The notes: generated from the letters alone by a model not told the origin. Counted from the stretch's first letter, positions 43,827-53,074 are shown. The stretch: DNA of 64,000 nt from Muribaculum gordoncarteri (GCF_004803695.1 NZ_CP039394.1:1-64000); one strand, 5' to 3'. Translations and numbers: made by a program.

Positions 43827-46610
43827 TTACTTCGTCATACCGGTTGGCTGTGTGAACTGCTGACCGATTAACATTAAGTATAAATTTTTGCCGCTCTTTC
43901 TGATTACTTTGAATCTACTGCCGCGCTGACCTATCCATTCAAACTCACCTCCTAACCCCACTTTTTCAGTACCGTTCCATATTCGGGTCTGATAGTCATA
44001 ATAACCGGCGTTATAATGAGTGAACGGTTCTGCGAATATGCCTTGTGCGCCCTTCGGTATCAAAATAATCATATTAACAGAGCCGCCGAATCCCTTATCT
44101 CGGTGACACGCCGTTGATAAGAATGCGCCGTCAATGAACGTATCGCCAACTTCGGCTTGGCTCAAATTCTTGCCGATTTCCGGAATATAATAATCGCTCG
44201 TACCTCGCCTTACGACCATATCTTGCTTTGTCTTAACACGGCTCAAAGCTGCGGTTATTTTCGGCATATCATTGTCATATTCATCTTTCGCTCGTCCGCC
44301 ACAATATGACATATTACGCAATGGCTCGTTGAGGTAGCTATATGTCTGCGTATATTTAGTGAGCAACATACGTTCTTCTTCGATAAGTCCTTTCCATGCT
44401 TCTTCAGTAGCCGGACGCATCACATCATCCATGCCCTCTACTGTATTGACTTTGTAATCATCGAGCAACTCTTTTTGTCGCTTTTTTGATAGCTCCTTAA
44501 ATGTGACTTCACCGATTTTGCTACCCTTGACAGCTTTTTGCGCTGCTGCTTTTTCTTGTAGTTCTTTTCGTTTTTGGGCGTAGTCAATCTTCGCTTTAAT
44601 CGTAAGCATATCGCCGCCGGATGCAAGCAACAATTCTGCTTCCAAGACAGCATTAGCGACCGTAGTGGCTTTCGGGTGTGAAGCGACATACACTTTCAGT
44701 TTGTCGATAGTGTCTTTCGCCTCCGCTACTGCTATTTGCTTCTTAACTTCATCGAGCTTCTTCATATAAGCATCTTGAGCTACATTCCAAGTCGGATATT
44801 GCTTATGCGGCTTCAGATATGTAGGGTCAGATACCCACTTGATTTCTTTCTCAATCGCTTTGACTTGCTCGTATAATGGAAGTGTCGATATGTTCGCGAG
44901 TTTCGATTCAACGGCGGCATACACTTGTTGCAGTTCTGCAAGCGTGAATTGTTCGTGCCAAGTGTGAGCATCCGGGATTATAGCTGACAATGCTTGCTCG
45001 GCTTTCTTCATCGCGAGTACACTTTGAGCGAGGGCGCGTGTCTGCTTGTGTATCGCTTCAAGATTGCCGGATGCAAGAGCTTCGTTGAGTGCGGTCGTAT
45101 CGACTTCGCTATAACCGTCAGCAATACTATTGACCTTTTTGGCAGTTGCTTTGATAAGCTGCTGTTTTGCTGACATAGCGAGTGCGAGCGTCCGTGTCTG
45201 CGCTTGAATGAGTGCTGTGTTTCCGCTCTTGATTGCTTCTTCGAGTTCGGCGGTAGATATGCCGAAAGATGCAAACCGCTTGGCGGCTGCATTGAGTACG
45301 TTGTTTGCAGTAGCGTTGACTTGTCGCGAATGTCTTTTTTCGGCTTCGATTCTCTCGCTTCGCTCTTTCCAACGGCGGCGAATCTCGTCCTCTTGCTCCG
45401 GCGTTCTCGCTTCATGCCGTTTCGCCGCGATTTGCTGCGGTGTGAGCTTCTTTAATGACGGGTCAAGTATTTCATCTATCGCCATAGCGTTGTTGCGGAT
45501 AAAGTACGGTTCTGTGCCTCTATCGCGAGATTGTGCGATGTCTTCTTTATGCTCTGACACCCACTGTTTGAAATTGTCCGGGTAGTCAGTTATTCGCTTG
45601 CCCCTCGGCACATACTTTTCGCCACGCAAAAACGCTTCTGATACTTTCGCCATTTCATCTTCATCCATCAGAATCGGAGTAACGAAACAAAAGCATTGCG
45701 GATGCCAACCGTCAAAGACAAAATCAACCGGATAATCACCTGCGAGCTTGTCGCAAATGTCTTTTTTCGGGTGCGAGCGTGAGAGATTGACACGTTGACC
45801 GAGAACAAAGTCCATTTGTTGCCACCGTTCATTGTCTGCTCTGCGATATGCGATATTCGTTTCAGTTCGAGCAACACGCATAGCGTTTTGAGCTGAAGAC
45901 TTGTAATAGCCGCGCCCAGTCCATTGGTCTTGATAAGTACGCTTGTCGTAGTCTATCCATTTGACTTTGCCGGTTGCCGGGTCTTTGATACGCTTCTTCC
46001 ATTTGCGCCGCCATTCGCCGGATTCAGGGTCTTTATATCTGAATCGGCGAAACATCAAGTCCGGGTCGTTGAGGTACTGACGGACTTTGCGCGACATTTG
46101 CGCCGCCGATTCTCCCTCTCCGACTGAAACTGTTATCGCGACTTCCATTTCATCGCGTAGCTGCTCGACGGCTTTCCATACTCGCTGTGACAAATTCAAC
46201 CCCTTTTCACTTCGAGCGATAAAAGCGTTCATCGCCGCATTGTTACGTTGAGTCCATGCCGAAAATTCGGGTGAAGATAATGCGCGTTTGCCAAAGCACG
46301 ATTGCACGAGCTTGTCACATTCTTCATTAGCTTGCGCCCATTCGAGTTTGATGCCTTTTTCGATAGCCATAGTCGCGACTGCATGAAGCTGACGGAGTAA
46401 CCGCTCAACTTCCTTTTGTCGCTTCATTGATTCTCCGGCGAAAGAAAACATCTCGCCCTCGTCAAGCTGCGGCATAGAGCGATTCAAAGCGAGAATTTCA
46501 TTGACTGTTGCCGCGAACAACGTGCGCACACGCTCGGCGTATGCTTCAGTACGCTTTATTCGCGCTTGTGTCGCGCTCTTGGGGTCTATGTCATTTTGCT
46601 TCTTTGCCAT
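43827..46610 (-). CDS. MuF-type head protein with C-terminal ADP-ribosyltransferase toxin domain
   Basis: A 927-residue protein. The N-terminal half is a phage minor head (SPP1 gp7/MuF) protein: helical start, then the MuF core with ARTETNIAYRRADNERW and a Cys/His-type end (HPQCFCFVTPIL). A coiled linker (about 360-700) leads to an ADP-ribosyltransferase domain like VIP2 exotoxins: YTQTYSYLNEPLR, catalytic Arg in VVRRG (about 799), FLSTA (about 830, the STS position) and the ExE motif EFE (about 889). MuF fusions carry toxins into the next host or into rivals with the DNA, as T4 Alt does. ATG 46610 is chosen; earlier starts would overlap the preceding gene further. A phage-encoded ARH gene lies opposite. 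Confidence 0.88.
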   Translation of the reverse strand: MAKKQNDIDPKSATQARIKRTEAYAERVRTLFAATVNEILALNRSMPQLDEGEMFSFAGESMKRQKEVERLLRQLHAVATMAIEKGIKLEWAQANEECDKLVQSCFGKRALSSPEFSAWTQRNNAAMNAFIARSEKGLNLSQRVWKAVEQLRDEMEVAITVSVGEGESAAQMSRKVRQYLNDPDLMFRRFRYKDPESGEWRRKWKKRIKDPATGKVKWIDYDKRTYQDQWTGRGYYKSSAQNAMRVARTETNIAYRRADNERWQQMDFVLGQRVNLSRSHPKKDICDKLAGDYPVDFVFDGWHPQCFCFVTPILMDEDEMAKVSEAFLRGEKYVPRGKRITDYPDNFKQWVSEHKEDIAQSRDRGTEPYFIRNNAMAIDEILDPSLKKLTPQQIAAKRHEARTPEQEDEIRRRWKERSERIEAEKRHSRQVNATANNVLNAAAKRFASFGISTAELEEAIKSGNTALIQAQTRTLALAMSAKQQLIKATAKKVNSIADGYSEVDTTALNEALASGNLEAIHKQTRALAQSVLAMKKAEQALSAIIPDAHTWHEQFTLAELQQVYAAVESKLANISTLPLYEQVKAIEKEIKWVSDPTYLKPHKQYPTWNVAQDAYMKKLDEVKKQIAVAEAKDTIDKLKVYVASHPKATTVANAVLEAELLLASGGDMLTIKAKIDYAQKRKELQEKAAAQKAVKGSKIGEVTFKELSKKRQKELLDDYKVNTVEGMDDVMRPATEEAWKGLIEEERMLLTKYTQTYSYLNEPLRNMSYCGGRAKDEYDNDMPKITAALSRVKTKQDMVVRRGTSDYYIPEIGKNLSQAEVGDTFIDGAFLSTACHRDKGFGGSVNMIILIPKGAQGIFAEPFTHYNAGYYDYQTRIWNGTEKVGLGGEFEWIGQRGSRFKVIRKSGKNLYLMLIGQQFTQPTGMTK

Positions 46611-46812
46611 GCTTGCATTCATCGGGGTAATAGTCCTCATCTTCCACGCATTCCGGCGCATATTGCGGAAATACGTTGAATCCTACCTGACGGCGTGAAG
46701 ATTCTTGCTCAATCGGCATTTCTTCTGAATAGATGCAAATGCCGAATGCGTAGATTGAAGTCCGCTGAATCTTTTTGTCAGTCGTGATTCGCTTGAAGAT
46801 TATCGACTTCAT
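46591..46812 (-). CDS. Small head-region protein
   Basis: A 73-residue protein between portal and MuF genes, overlapping both (4 nt with portal, 20 nt with MuF). It begins KSIIFKRITTDKKIQRTSIY and ends with acidic, Cys/His-containing EDEDYYPDECKHGKE. Tight overlaps support a real gene. Function unknown. Confidence 0.55.
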   Translation of the reverse strand: MKSIIFKRITTDKKIQRTSIYAFGICIYSEEMPIEQESSRRQVGFNVFPQYAPECVEDEDYYPDECKHGKEAK

Positions 46813-48338
46813 TTCTTTTCTTTTTTCGATTTCTTCTCATCGCCAGGCTTCTTTTCCTCATCTTCCTCTCCGTCTTCTTCATCGTCACCGTCAGAGAATG
46901 ATTGCGCTCCGGCTTCGCCTCCATCATCGCCGAATATAGACTGTTGCTGTTTCATTCGCTCGTCTGCTTCAGCTTTGATGCGTTCTTTTTCGAGTGCCGT
47001 GTCAGAAATAAGAGGATTCTTTTCGATAGCTGTTTCATTCGACATGATTTCTGCATCGAGGCAAGCTGTGATGTTCTTGATGTCAGCTTCGATGTCTTCT
47101 CCGAACGGCTCTTGAAACTCGTGAGCAACGCTCAATTCGTCACACTGACTTTTGAGCGACACATCGAGTACATTGCCGATGATTGCTCCAATGAGAGAGC
47201 CGGTGCGGTCAAGTAGTTCATCGTGGCTTTCTTTGCGCTTCGATGCCTTGATGTCTGCAAGCATCATAACCGTGCGCAATGCCTTTGCCGAGAGTTGCGA
47301 GATTGATTTGAGCGTGTCGAGAGTGATGTTCGGCGTGAATGACTTTGAGAGTATATGAGCTTCGAGGAAGTCAAGCTCATCTTTCTTCGACTGTGGAGCG
47401 TTATCCCACGTGACATAAGCCATTGCGTTTTGAACACCGTCTTTATTGTTCGTGTATAGAGCTTTGCCGACATCTCCTTTTTCGGGCAGATTCTTGATAA
47501 CATCGGCGTTATACACGGCAATAGGGTCGGCGAAGTAGTCATTGGTATCGGCGTTTCTTGACGCTATCCATTCCTCGCGGTTGATAAGATGCTCTACGCC
47601 CTCCCATTCTTTCTCTTGCTGAAAAAGAATGATAGGAATCTTGCCTATGAAGTTGATTTCTTTCTCAACTTGCCACCCGAGGGACTTCTTTGTGCATCGG
47701 TATATAAATTCCGGCGTGAAGATGTCGAAGTGATATACGACTTTATCCTCTTTTTCGCGCACGTTATATCCCCATGCCACCGAGATTAGATTCTCGTACT
47801 GGTCCCAACGTGTGTATATCTCATCGCCTTTGCTCTTGGCGAGTACGCGAATCTGCACGTCCGGGTTGCCGTCATCGTCTTTGAACACGCGGAATAGCAT
47901 CGCGCTCTCTGTTTCCTTTCCGGCGAGTCGCTTGCATTGGCGTATCTTACTGTTGAATCGGGTGCGCTTGATTACATCGAGGAACTTTGCAAACGCTTCG
48001 TCAGTACCCTCGGAAACTTGTGTCCACTTAACCGGGCGACCGTAGAGAAACACAAGCGCGATTTCGTTGATATAGGCTTGATACGGAATGGGGAGCTTCC
48101 ACAAGTGTTGCACCCCACGCCGGTTGCCTTTCTTGTCGGTTAGAATCTTATCCTTTCGGGACATTACTTCGTGCGTTGCGGTGTCATACTCACGCATCGC
48201 GCTGTCTGCTGCGCGTCCGTTGGTGCGCATCTTCGACCGAATCTGCGATATGTCGCCGGAAGCGAGTAGTTCATCAAACTCTTGCTTTCTTCCGGCAATT
48301 CGGTTGATGAGGTTAGTCGTTACTTGCAAAAACTGCAT
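46809..48338 (-). CDS. Portal protein (SPP1 gp6-like)
   Basis: A 509-residue portal that forms the ring through which DNA enters and leaves the head. Recognisable parts: helical start, the wing region with IPYQAYINEIALVFLYGRPV, the clip/stem region around KDELDFLEAHILSKSFTPNI and LDTLKSISQLSAKALRTVMM, and a long acidic then Lys-rich tail (EEDGEEDEEKKPGDEKK). Located directly after the large terminase and before the MuF protein, the standard order for gp6/gp7 phages. Confidence 0.85.
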   Translation of the reverse strand: MQFLQVTTNLINRIAGRKQEFDELLASGDISQIRSKMRTNGRAADSAMREYDTATHEVMSRKDKILTDKKGNRRGVQHLWKLPIPYQAYINEIALVFLYGRPVKWTQVSEGTDEAFAKFLDVIKRTRFNSKIRQCKRLAGKETESAMLFRVFKDDDGNPDVQIRVLAKSKGDEIYTRWDQYENLISVAWGYNVREKEDKVVYHFDIFTPEFIYRCTKKSLGWQVEKEINFIGKIPIILFQQEKEWEGVEHLINREEWIASRNADTNDYFADPIAVYNADVIKNLPEKGDVGKALYTNNKDGVQNAMAYVTWDNAPQSKKDELDFLEAHILSKSFTPNITLDTLKSISQLSAKALRTVMMLADIKASKRKESHDELLDRTGSLIGAIIGNVLDVSLKSQCDELSVAHEFQEPFGEDIEADIKNITACLDAEIMSNETAIEKNPLISDTALEKERIKAEADERMKQQQSIFGDDGGEAGAQSFSDGDDEEDGEEDEEKKPGDEKKSKKEKK

Positions 48339-48357
48339 AATTTAGAGATGTTGAGGG

Positions 48358-49830
48358 TTAAAAAACTTGTAAATCGTCATAATCAAAATTATCATCGTCT
48401 TCTTCGTAGAGGTCATTAATGGCATAGCCGAGAACATCCACAAACTCATCGTGCGTTGAAGCCGGGAATGCGCATACTTGATTCAAAAAATCTTCGTTCC
48501 AAGAGCCTTCGACTATGAAGACACGGCCGCACTCTATGCGCGGCGAAACGACACGGAAACGCACTTCTTTATCGTCTGTCGGTGTCGGCGTTTCCTTGAC
48601 GTTGAGAGTCGATATTTCACGCAACATCTGCACAACTGATATGCCGTTAGCCTTTGGCTCGATATTGAGCTTGCTTTCACGAGTGCCTTTGTGCGCTGAT
48701 ATGTATTCGGGGAGAAACCGCAGTAAGTCAGGCATTTCTTTGTAGACGGACTGTGCATCGTAGATGTAGATGTTGTTCTGAATGCGACACGCTGCAAGTA
48801 TGCCCGATGGGTCATTGTCTTTGCCGACTTTCTTCTTGTTGTAAGCGGTATCGAGATAGAAGTGCATCGGCTCGTTGTATCGCAATGAGAGAAATTCAGC
48901 CATTGAGATTTTACGAAACCAATCGCGCTTAACGATGTTGCCGCCCTCGATTGTCGGGTGCTGCTGATAGAGTGCTGAAAACTCACGCGGTGCGCGTTGC
49001 TGTTGCTTCAGTAGCTTTGCAAGCGAATGTTTCCACGGCCATAGAGCATCTCCAATGTGCCGCTGTGAGAGTCCGTTGTCATTCTCATACTCACATATCG
49101 CCGGAATCACAAGCACAGTCCAATCTTGCGGCTCGGCTTTCAATATGCGCCCTGCCAAATCGTCTTCATGCCAGCGCGTCATAATAAATAGCTGTTTGCT
49201 CTCATTGTGAAGTCGGGTTGTCAGTACGGTATTGTACCAATTCCACACCTTTTCACGATATGTAGCCGAGTATGCTTCGCTTGCGTCTTTAACCGGGTCG
49301 TCAATGATTGCAATATCGACCGGCGTACCTGTCAAGCCGCCGCCAACGCCGACAGCTTTGTAGAATCCTTGTCGCCCGACTGTTTCAAAAATATCCACAT
49401 TACGCAAATAGCCTTTTGTGTCAGTTCTCACATTAGAGCCATTGAGATAAGTGTTAGGGAAAATTGCCTGATACTCTTTACTGTCGATTGTGCGCTGTAT
49501 CGAGCGAGAGAATTGAGATGCAAGATCAATCGTATATGAACTGCCGACTATTCTTAAATCGGGATTCTTTCCGAGTACCCAAGCCGGAAAGTTGCGAGAG
49601 ATGATTTCTGACTTACCGTGCTGCGGCGGCATGAATACCATAAGATTTTTGATTTCGCCATTATATAGTTTCTGACAATAATCAGCGATTAAGATATGAA
49701 ACCACTCCGCACGATATTTCGGGTTGACATAGCCGAGAAAAGACGCAAAGCGTTCCGGCGCATCTCGCTTCAGCTTAATGCGCTTCAATTTCAGTAGCCT
49801 TTTCATCGTGTCACTCTCCGTTGATGTCAT
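48358..49830 (-). CDS. terL: Terminase large subunit
   Basis: A 490-residue packaging motor. ATPase: Walker A PPQHGKSE (68-75), Walker B VDIAIIDD (171-178), coupling region IMTRWHEDDLAGR. Nuclease: first aspartate in FYLDTAYNKK and a C-terminal acidic site near THDEFVDVLGYAINDL. It converts ATP energy into DNA packaging and cuts the concatemer. Its ATG overlaps the small-subunit stop (ATGA). Confidence 0.93.
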   Translation of the reverse strand: MTSTESDTMKRLLKLKRIKLKRDAPERFASFLGYVNPKYRAEWFHILIADYCQKLYNGEIKNLMVFMPPQHGKSEIISRNFPAWVLGKNPDLRIVGSSYTIDLASQFSRSIQRTIDSKEYQAIFPNTYLNGSNVRTDTKGYLRNVDIFETVGRQGFYKAVGVGGGLTGTPVDIAIIDDPVKDASEAYSATYREKVWNWYNTVLTTRLHNESKQLFIMTRWHEDDLAGRILKAEPQDWTVLVIPAICEYENDNGLSQRHIGDALWPWKHSLAKLLKQQQRAPREFSALYQQHPTIEGGNIVKRDWFRKISMAEFLSLRYNEPMHFYLDTAYNKKKVGKDNDPSGILAACRIQNNIYIYDAQSVYKEMPDLLRFLPEYISAHKGTRESKLNIEPKANGISVVQMLREISTLNVKETPTPTDDKEVRFRVVSPRIECGRVFIVEGSWNEDFLNQVCAFPASTHDEFVDVLGYAINDLYEEDDDNFDYDDLQVF

Positions 49831-50348
49831 TTTTGTATCATTTCGAGCCGTTCAATTTCGGCTGCGAGTTCTTCGGGTGTCATTTGCTCATCCGGGTCAC
49901 TATCTTTCTTAATCGCCACATCGTTGCGCTGCCGGTTCTGATAGTGTTCCGGGTCAAGATTGCAAAGCAAGAAGATTGCGGCCGCAACATCTGATTTGAC
50001 GTGAACGGTCGTAGTCTTTCTTCGCATTCGGTGTATGATTGGCTGTGAGGGGTTTTGTGGATTCTGCCGGTATTCGGTGTTTTCTTCCGTAATTTGGTGG
50101 TCATATCCTTTTGCTGATTTGGCAAGCGATTCAACCAACTCCCGGCATAGATGCTCTTTGAAATACTGCTTTGCTCGGTCTATCGCTTCGCGAAATTCCG
50201 GCTTCTGCAACCACTGATAGTAAGTCTTGTGGTGCAAGCCCATCGCTTTGAAGAAGTCTTTGAGCTTCGCGCCGCCGTGTTCCATTAGGCCGTTCTCCAT
50301 TATCCACTCCTCACACTCTTTGATTTTAGCTTGGGAGTATTTAGCCAT
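49827..50348 (-). CDS. terS: Terminase small subunit (DNA-binding)
   Basis: A 173-residue protein directly upstream of the large terminase. The N-terminal region has a helix-turn-helix (LKDFFKAMGLHHKTYYQWLQ) and the centre is helical with a basic segment (RMRRKTTTVHVKSDVAAAIF), as in small terminase subunits that bind the packaging site. ATG 50348 follows the upstream gene by 5 nt; the longer frame to 50408 overlaps that gene. Confidence 0.75.
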   Translation of the reverse strand: MAKYSQAKIKECEEWIMENGLMEHGGAKLKDFFKAMGLHHKTYYQWLQKPEFREAIDRAKQYFKEHLCRELVESLAKSAKGYDHQITEENTEYRQNPQNPSQPIIHRMRRKTTTVHVKSDVAAAIFLLCNLDPEHYQNRQRNDVAIKKDSDPDEQMTPEELAAEIERLEMIQK

Positions 50349-50353
50349 AGCGG

Positions 50354-51229
50354 TTATTCTTTCTTTTTGTATTTCTCTCTGATGATTTTTGGAGCCGTAA
50401 GAGTCCAATTTACGCGGTGGTGTAAACGCTTCTGATTGACATACTCGTTACCCATAGTCCGCACTTTGACTGATGACGGCTGATACATGACCGTGAAAAA
50501 CGACTTGAGATAAGTGCCGGAATCGAGATATACTTCAGTCATGCCACCGGCATTCGATTGAGTCTGTTTTTGCAAGAGGCATATTTGCTGAATCTGCAAA
50601 AACAAGTCGCCGGTTGAAGTATTGCGCGTGTACGTGTTCACATCTTCATTGATGCGCCCAAGAAACGTGAATCGCCGTTCAGTGTCGCAAATAAACGAGT
50701 TCATTGCTTTTCGCTTCGTGCGTAGCTGCTTGCCCTCGCCACCGGCACCACCGCCGAGATAATCGCCACCCTGCGCCATTGCGATTGACTTAGCCGGAAT
50801 CTTCTTGAAGAAGTCGAGCATAATATCAAAGACGGCATCGAGATTGCGGATTACCTTGTCTTTGGTAATGTAGCGTAGACGGTTATCAAACCTCCATTCA
50901 AAGACTGTATAATCATCGTCAAGCTCGATAAAGTAGCGATAGCCGAGTTTCTTTGCGATGTCGAAACAAGCATTTCGGGCATACACAATCGTGCGTCTAT
51001 CTCCAGGCACTCCCTCATCGAATGTTTCAGCGATTGCGGCTTTGTCGAAGATTACTACATTCTCGTTGCCGAATCGTGATATGTATTCCGGCGCGGATGG
51101 GTCTTCGTTGTCAAGCACGATGACAATACGCCCGGTATAGCCCGACTTCTTCAAGCTGTCATAGGTCACAACTCGGTCAGCTCTGCCGTGAGAGAGGATA
51201 AAAGCGACAAAATTCTTATTCTTCATCAT
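50354..51229 (-). CDS. Glycosyltransferase, likely phage DNA-base modifying type
   Basis: A 291-residue GT-A-like protein. It opens VAFILSHGRADRVVTYDSLK, has the nucleotide-sugar-like VIVLDNEDPS strand, a DDD metal site (FIELDDDYTVFEW), and a C-terminal region with THRVNW-like basic residues (LHHRVNWTLTAPK). The SHGRAD start and DDD pattern are reminiscent of TET/JBP-associated glycosyltransferases of phages, which hypermodify DNA bases. It lies between a ParB-like protein and the small terminase in one operon. The DNA target is inference; a protein or glycan target cannot be excluded. Confidence 0.65.
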   Translation of the reverse strand: MMKNKNFVAFILSHGRADRVVTYDSLKKSGYTGRIVIVLDNEDPSAPEYISRFGNENVVIFDKAAIAETFDEGVPGDRRTIVYARNACFDIAKKLGYRYFIELDDDYTVFEWRFDNRLRYITKDKVIRNLDAVFDIMLDFFKKIPAKSIAMAQGGDYLGGGAGGEGKQLRTKRKAMNSFICDTERRFTFLGRINEDVNTYTRNTSTGDLFLQIQQICLLQKQTQSNAGGMTEVYLDSGTYLKSFFTVMYQPSSVKVRTMGNEYVNQKRLHHRVNWTLTAPKIIREKYKKKE

Positions 51230-52088
51230 AATCTTCTGCGATGTCGTTTTCGGTTAGAGCTTCTTCATCCGTAATGTCGCGTTCAACGCGGTAAGCATTC
51301 GCGAGGTCTTTGGTCAGTGTGATAAAGCCGTTCTCAATGGCTTTGTCGAAGTCGATAATCACAAGTGCGGATTGCTCCATGAGAGCTTGTATTTGCGGCG
51401 ATGCCTGCGCGTAATAGTCCGCAATCTTGGCGTAGTTGAAAACCGTATGCCGTCCGGCTGCCTGACGTAGAAACTCGCGTACATCATCCGGCAAGTCTGC
51501 GTTCTCTATCTCGTGAAGCAACGCATCTCGCTTTGTGGTGTCGTACATCTCGCCGAAGCTCGGAGTGCGGCCGCTTGGCTCGTATGTCGGGGCTACGACC
51601 TTGCGAGAGTAGCTATCATTTTGCGATTGCTCATTCTCTGCGTCTGCCGCGCTTGTATCCCAATTATCGGGAAGTTCAACGCCCCAAGTCTGCAACTGCT
51701 TCGCGTCCCAATTGCCGGACTTCAGCTTGCCCCAATCCCATACGCCGAAACCGTTGTTGTCGAGAATCGCATACGCTTTCAGCTTCTCGGTCGGAGTGTC
51801 ATGCTCGATAACTACTGCCGGCACGAATTTATACCCGATTTCGGTCAATGCCCGATACCGCATATTGCCTCCGAGAATGATGTAATTGCCGCTTTCAAGC
51901 TGATAGACTTTGAGCGGATTATATTTCAGATATTCCGGGTAGTCGATGATGTCTTGCTTCAATAATGCGAATCTGTCCTCATCAATAGTGCGAGGATTCT
52001 CCGGCACTCCGGCAAGCTGTCCGGCGTTTTCTTCAAGCTGCTCAATGTCAATGAGCCGCGTTTGTGCGAGGTCGTTAAATTTTTCCAT
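51216..52088 (-). CDS. ParB/Srx-domain protein
   Basis: A 290-residue protein. Residues about 10 to 110 form a ParB N-domain with the GGNMRYRAL nucleotide-binding motif and a preceding NPRTIDEDRFALLKQDI stretch; the rest is helical and acidic at the end. Phage ParB-like proteins occur as CTPases, nucleases or partners of DNA-modifying enzymes, often in terminase operons. It overlaps the glycosyltransferase gene by 14 nt and is the first gene after an operator-bearing promoter. Exact activity unknown. Confidence 0.75.
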   Translation of the reverse strand: MEKFNDLAQTRLIDIEQLEENAGQLAGVPENPRTIDEDRFALLKQDIIDYPEYLKYNPLKVYQLESGNYIILGGNMRYRALTEIGYKFVPAVVIEHDTPTEKLKAYAILDNNGFGVWDWGKLKSGNWDAKQLQTWGVELPDNWDTSAADAENEQSQNDSYSRKVVAPTYEPSGRTPSFGEMYDTTKRDALLHEIENADLPDDVREFLRQAAGRHTVFNYAKIADYYAQASPQIQALMEQSALVIIDFDKAIENGFITLTKDLANAYRVERDITDEEALTENDIAEDYDEE

Positions 52089-52131
52089 ATTTTTTATATA
52101 GCGATGAAATGCGACTTTTGCGGTTTTTGTG

Positions 52132-52169
52132 CAAAGGTAATAAAAAAGAGTACTTGTTAGGTACTCTTT
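52132..52169 (-). promoter_or_regulatory. Packaging-operon promoter with perfect dyad operator
   Basis: Minus-strand -7 box TACCTTTG (52139-52132) lies 44 nt before the ParB-like start. Next to it is a perfect 9-bp dyad AAAGAGTAC-TTGTTAG-GTACTCTTT (52145-52169, plus-strand reading), sharing the TACTT-TAGGTA core with the other phage operators. Nothing else is visible in the 113-nt gap. Confidence 0.7.
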
Positions 52170-52201
52170 CGGGGTAAAAAATATATTGAAGCGGTTATTT
52201 T

Positions 52202-52555
52202 TCAGCGTTGAGCTAAATAATTCCGCATTAGCTCAATAAATTCTTCTAAGGAACGGACTATTTCGTAGCGATAGCCAAAAGCCTCAACTTTACGTTGGAA
52301 TCGCTTTTGAGAGTCTTGCTGCTTGCCTTTCGGTGTCTTAAACTCGATGCAAAGAGCGTGATGATATTTGTTAGGTAGTAGGAATAACATATCAGCGACT
52401 CCGGCTGTTACTCCCTCGCCTTTCATTATCCCGGCTTCGATTCTGTTTCTTGCTCCACCATTCGGAACGGCAAAGAGCAAGAGCGCGAGGTCTGCATACT
52501 GAAGACGAAACCACTTCACGCAATTTTGTTGTATCTGACTTTCTGCGTGTCGCAT
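52202..52555 (-). CDS. VRR-NUC domain nuclease
   Basis: A 117-residue stand-alone VRR-NUC protein. The family core is clear: PNGGARN, EAG.MKGEGVTAGVADMLFL (catalytic Asp) and CIEFKTPKGKQ (catalytic Glu and Lys). Phage VRR-NUC proteins act as Holliday-junction resolvases or structure-specific nucleases in replication and recombination. It is 2 nt downstream of the ssb gene, as common in Bacteroides phages. Confidence 0.88.
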   Translation of the reverse strand: MRHAESQIQQNCVKWFRLQYADLALLLFAVPNGGARNRIEAGIMKGEGVTAGVADMLFLLPNKYHHALCIEFKTPKGKQQDSQKRFQRKVEAFGYRYEIVRSLEEFIELMRNYLAQR

Positions 52556-52557
52556 CT

Positions 52558-52992
52558 TCAGAACGGTAAGTCGGGGTCATTCATACTCGGTTGCTGATAG
52601 CCATATTGCGGCTGTTGCTCTGCATACTGTTGCGGAGCTTGTGAAGTCGCCACGCTTTTGCGGTCGAGCATCTGCACCGTGTCGGCGTGAATCTCTGTGA
52701 CGTATCTTTTGATGCCGTCCTTATCGTCATACGAGCGAGTGCGCATCTTGCCTTGAATGTAGAGAGCTGCGCCCTTGCGTATGTAGTCACGCGCTATTTC
52801 GGCGAGTTTACCGAAAAGCACTATGTTGTGCCACTCGGTGCGGTCTTCGGATGTCGAGCCGTCTTTCTTTGTGTAGCCGCGTTCAGTTGTCGCGACTGTG
52901 AGCGTTGCCATCGTCTTGCCGTTGCTCGTGGTGATGATTTTCGGGTCTTCACCAACGTAGCCGATGATTGTTACTTGATTAACGGATGCCAT
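52558..52992 (-). CDS. ssb: Single-stranded DNA-binding protein
   Basis: A 144-residue SSB: OB-fold with ASVNQVTIIGYVGEDPKI, the TVATTERGYTKKDG strand and TEWHNIVLFGKLAEIARDYI, then a Gln/Tyr-rich linker and the acidic MNDPDLPF tip that recruits repair proteins. All expected parts are present, so it is a complete functional SSB for phage replication. Confidence 0.95.
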   Translation of the reverse strand: MASVNQVTIIGYVGEDPKIITTSNGKTMATLTVATTERGYTKKDGSTSEDRTEWHNIVLFGKLAEIARDYIRKGAALYIQGKMRTRSYDDKDGIKRYVTEIHADTVQMLDRKSVATSQAPQQYAEQQPQYGYQQPSMNDPDLPF

Positions 52993-53033
52993 GAGGTTTA
53001 CTACGTTATAATTATTATTTAGTTTTATATATA

Positions 53034-53074
53034 CACACTTATTGATTATTATATATTATATCAATAGAAGTGTG
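53034..53074. repeat. AT-rich long hairpin in 88-nt gap
   Basis: CACACTT-ATTGAT (53034-53046) pairs with ATCAAT-ag-AAGTGTG (53060-53074). The gap before ssb is otherwise AT-rich; it could be a terminator or an origin-like element. Confidence 0.45.
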
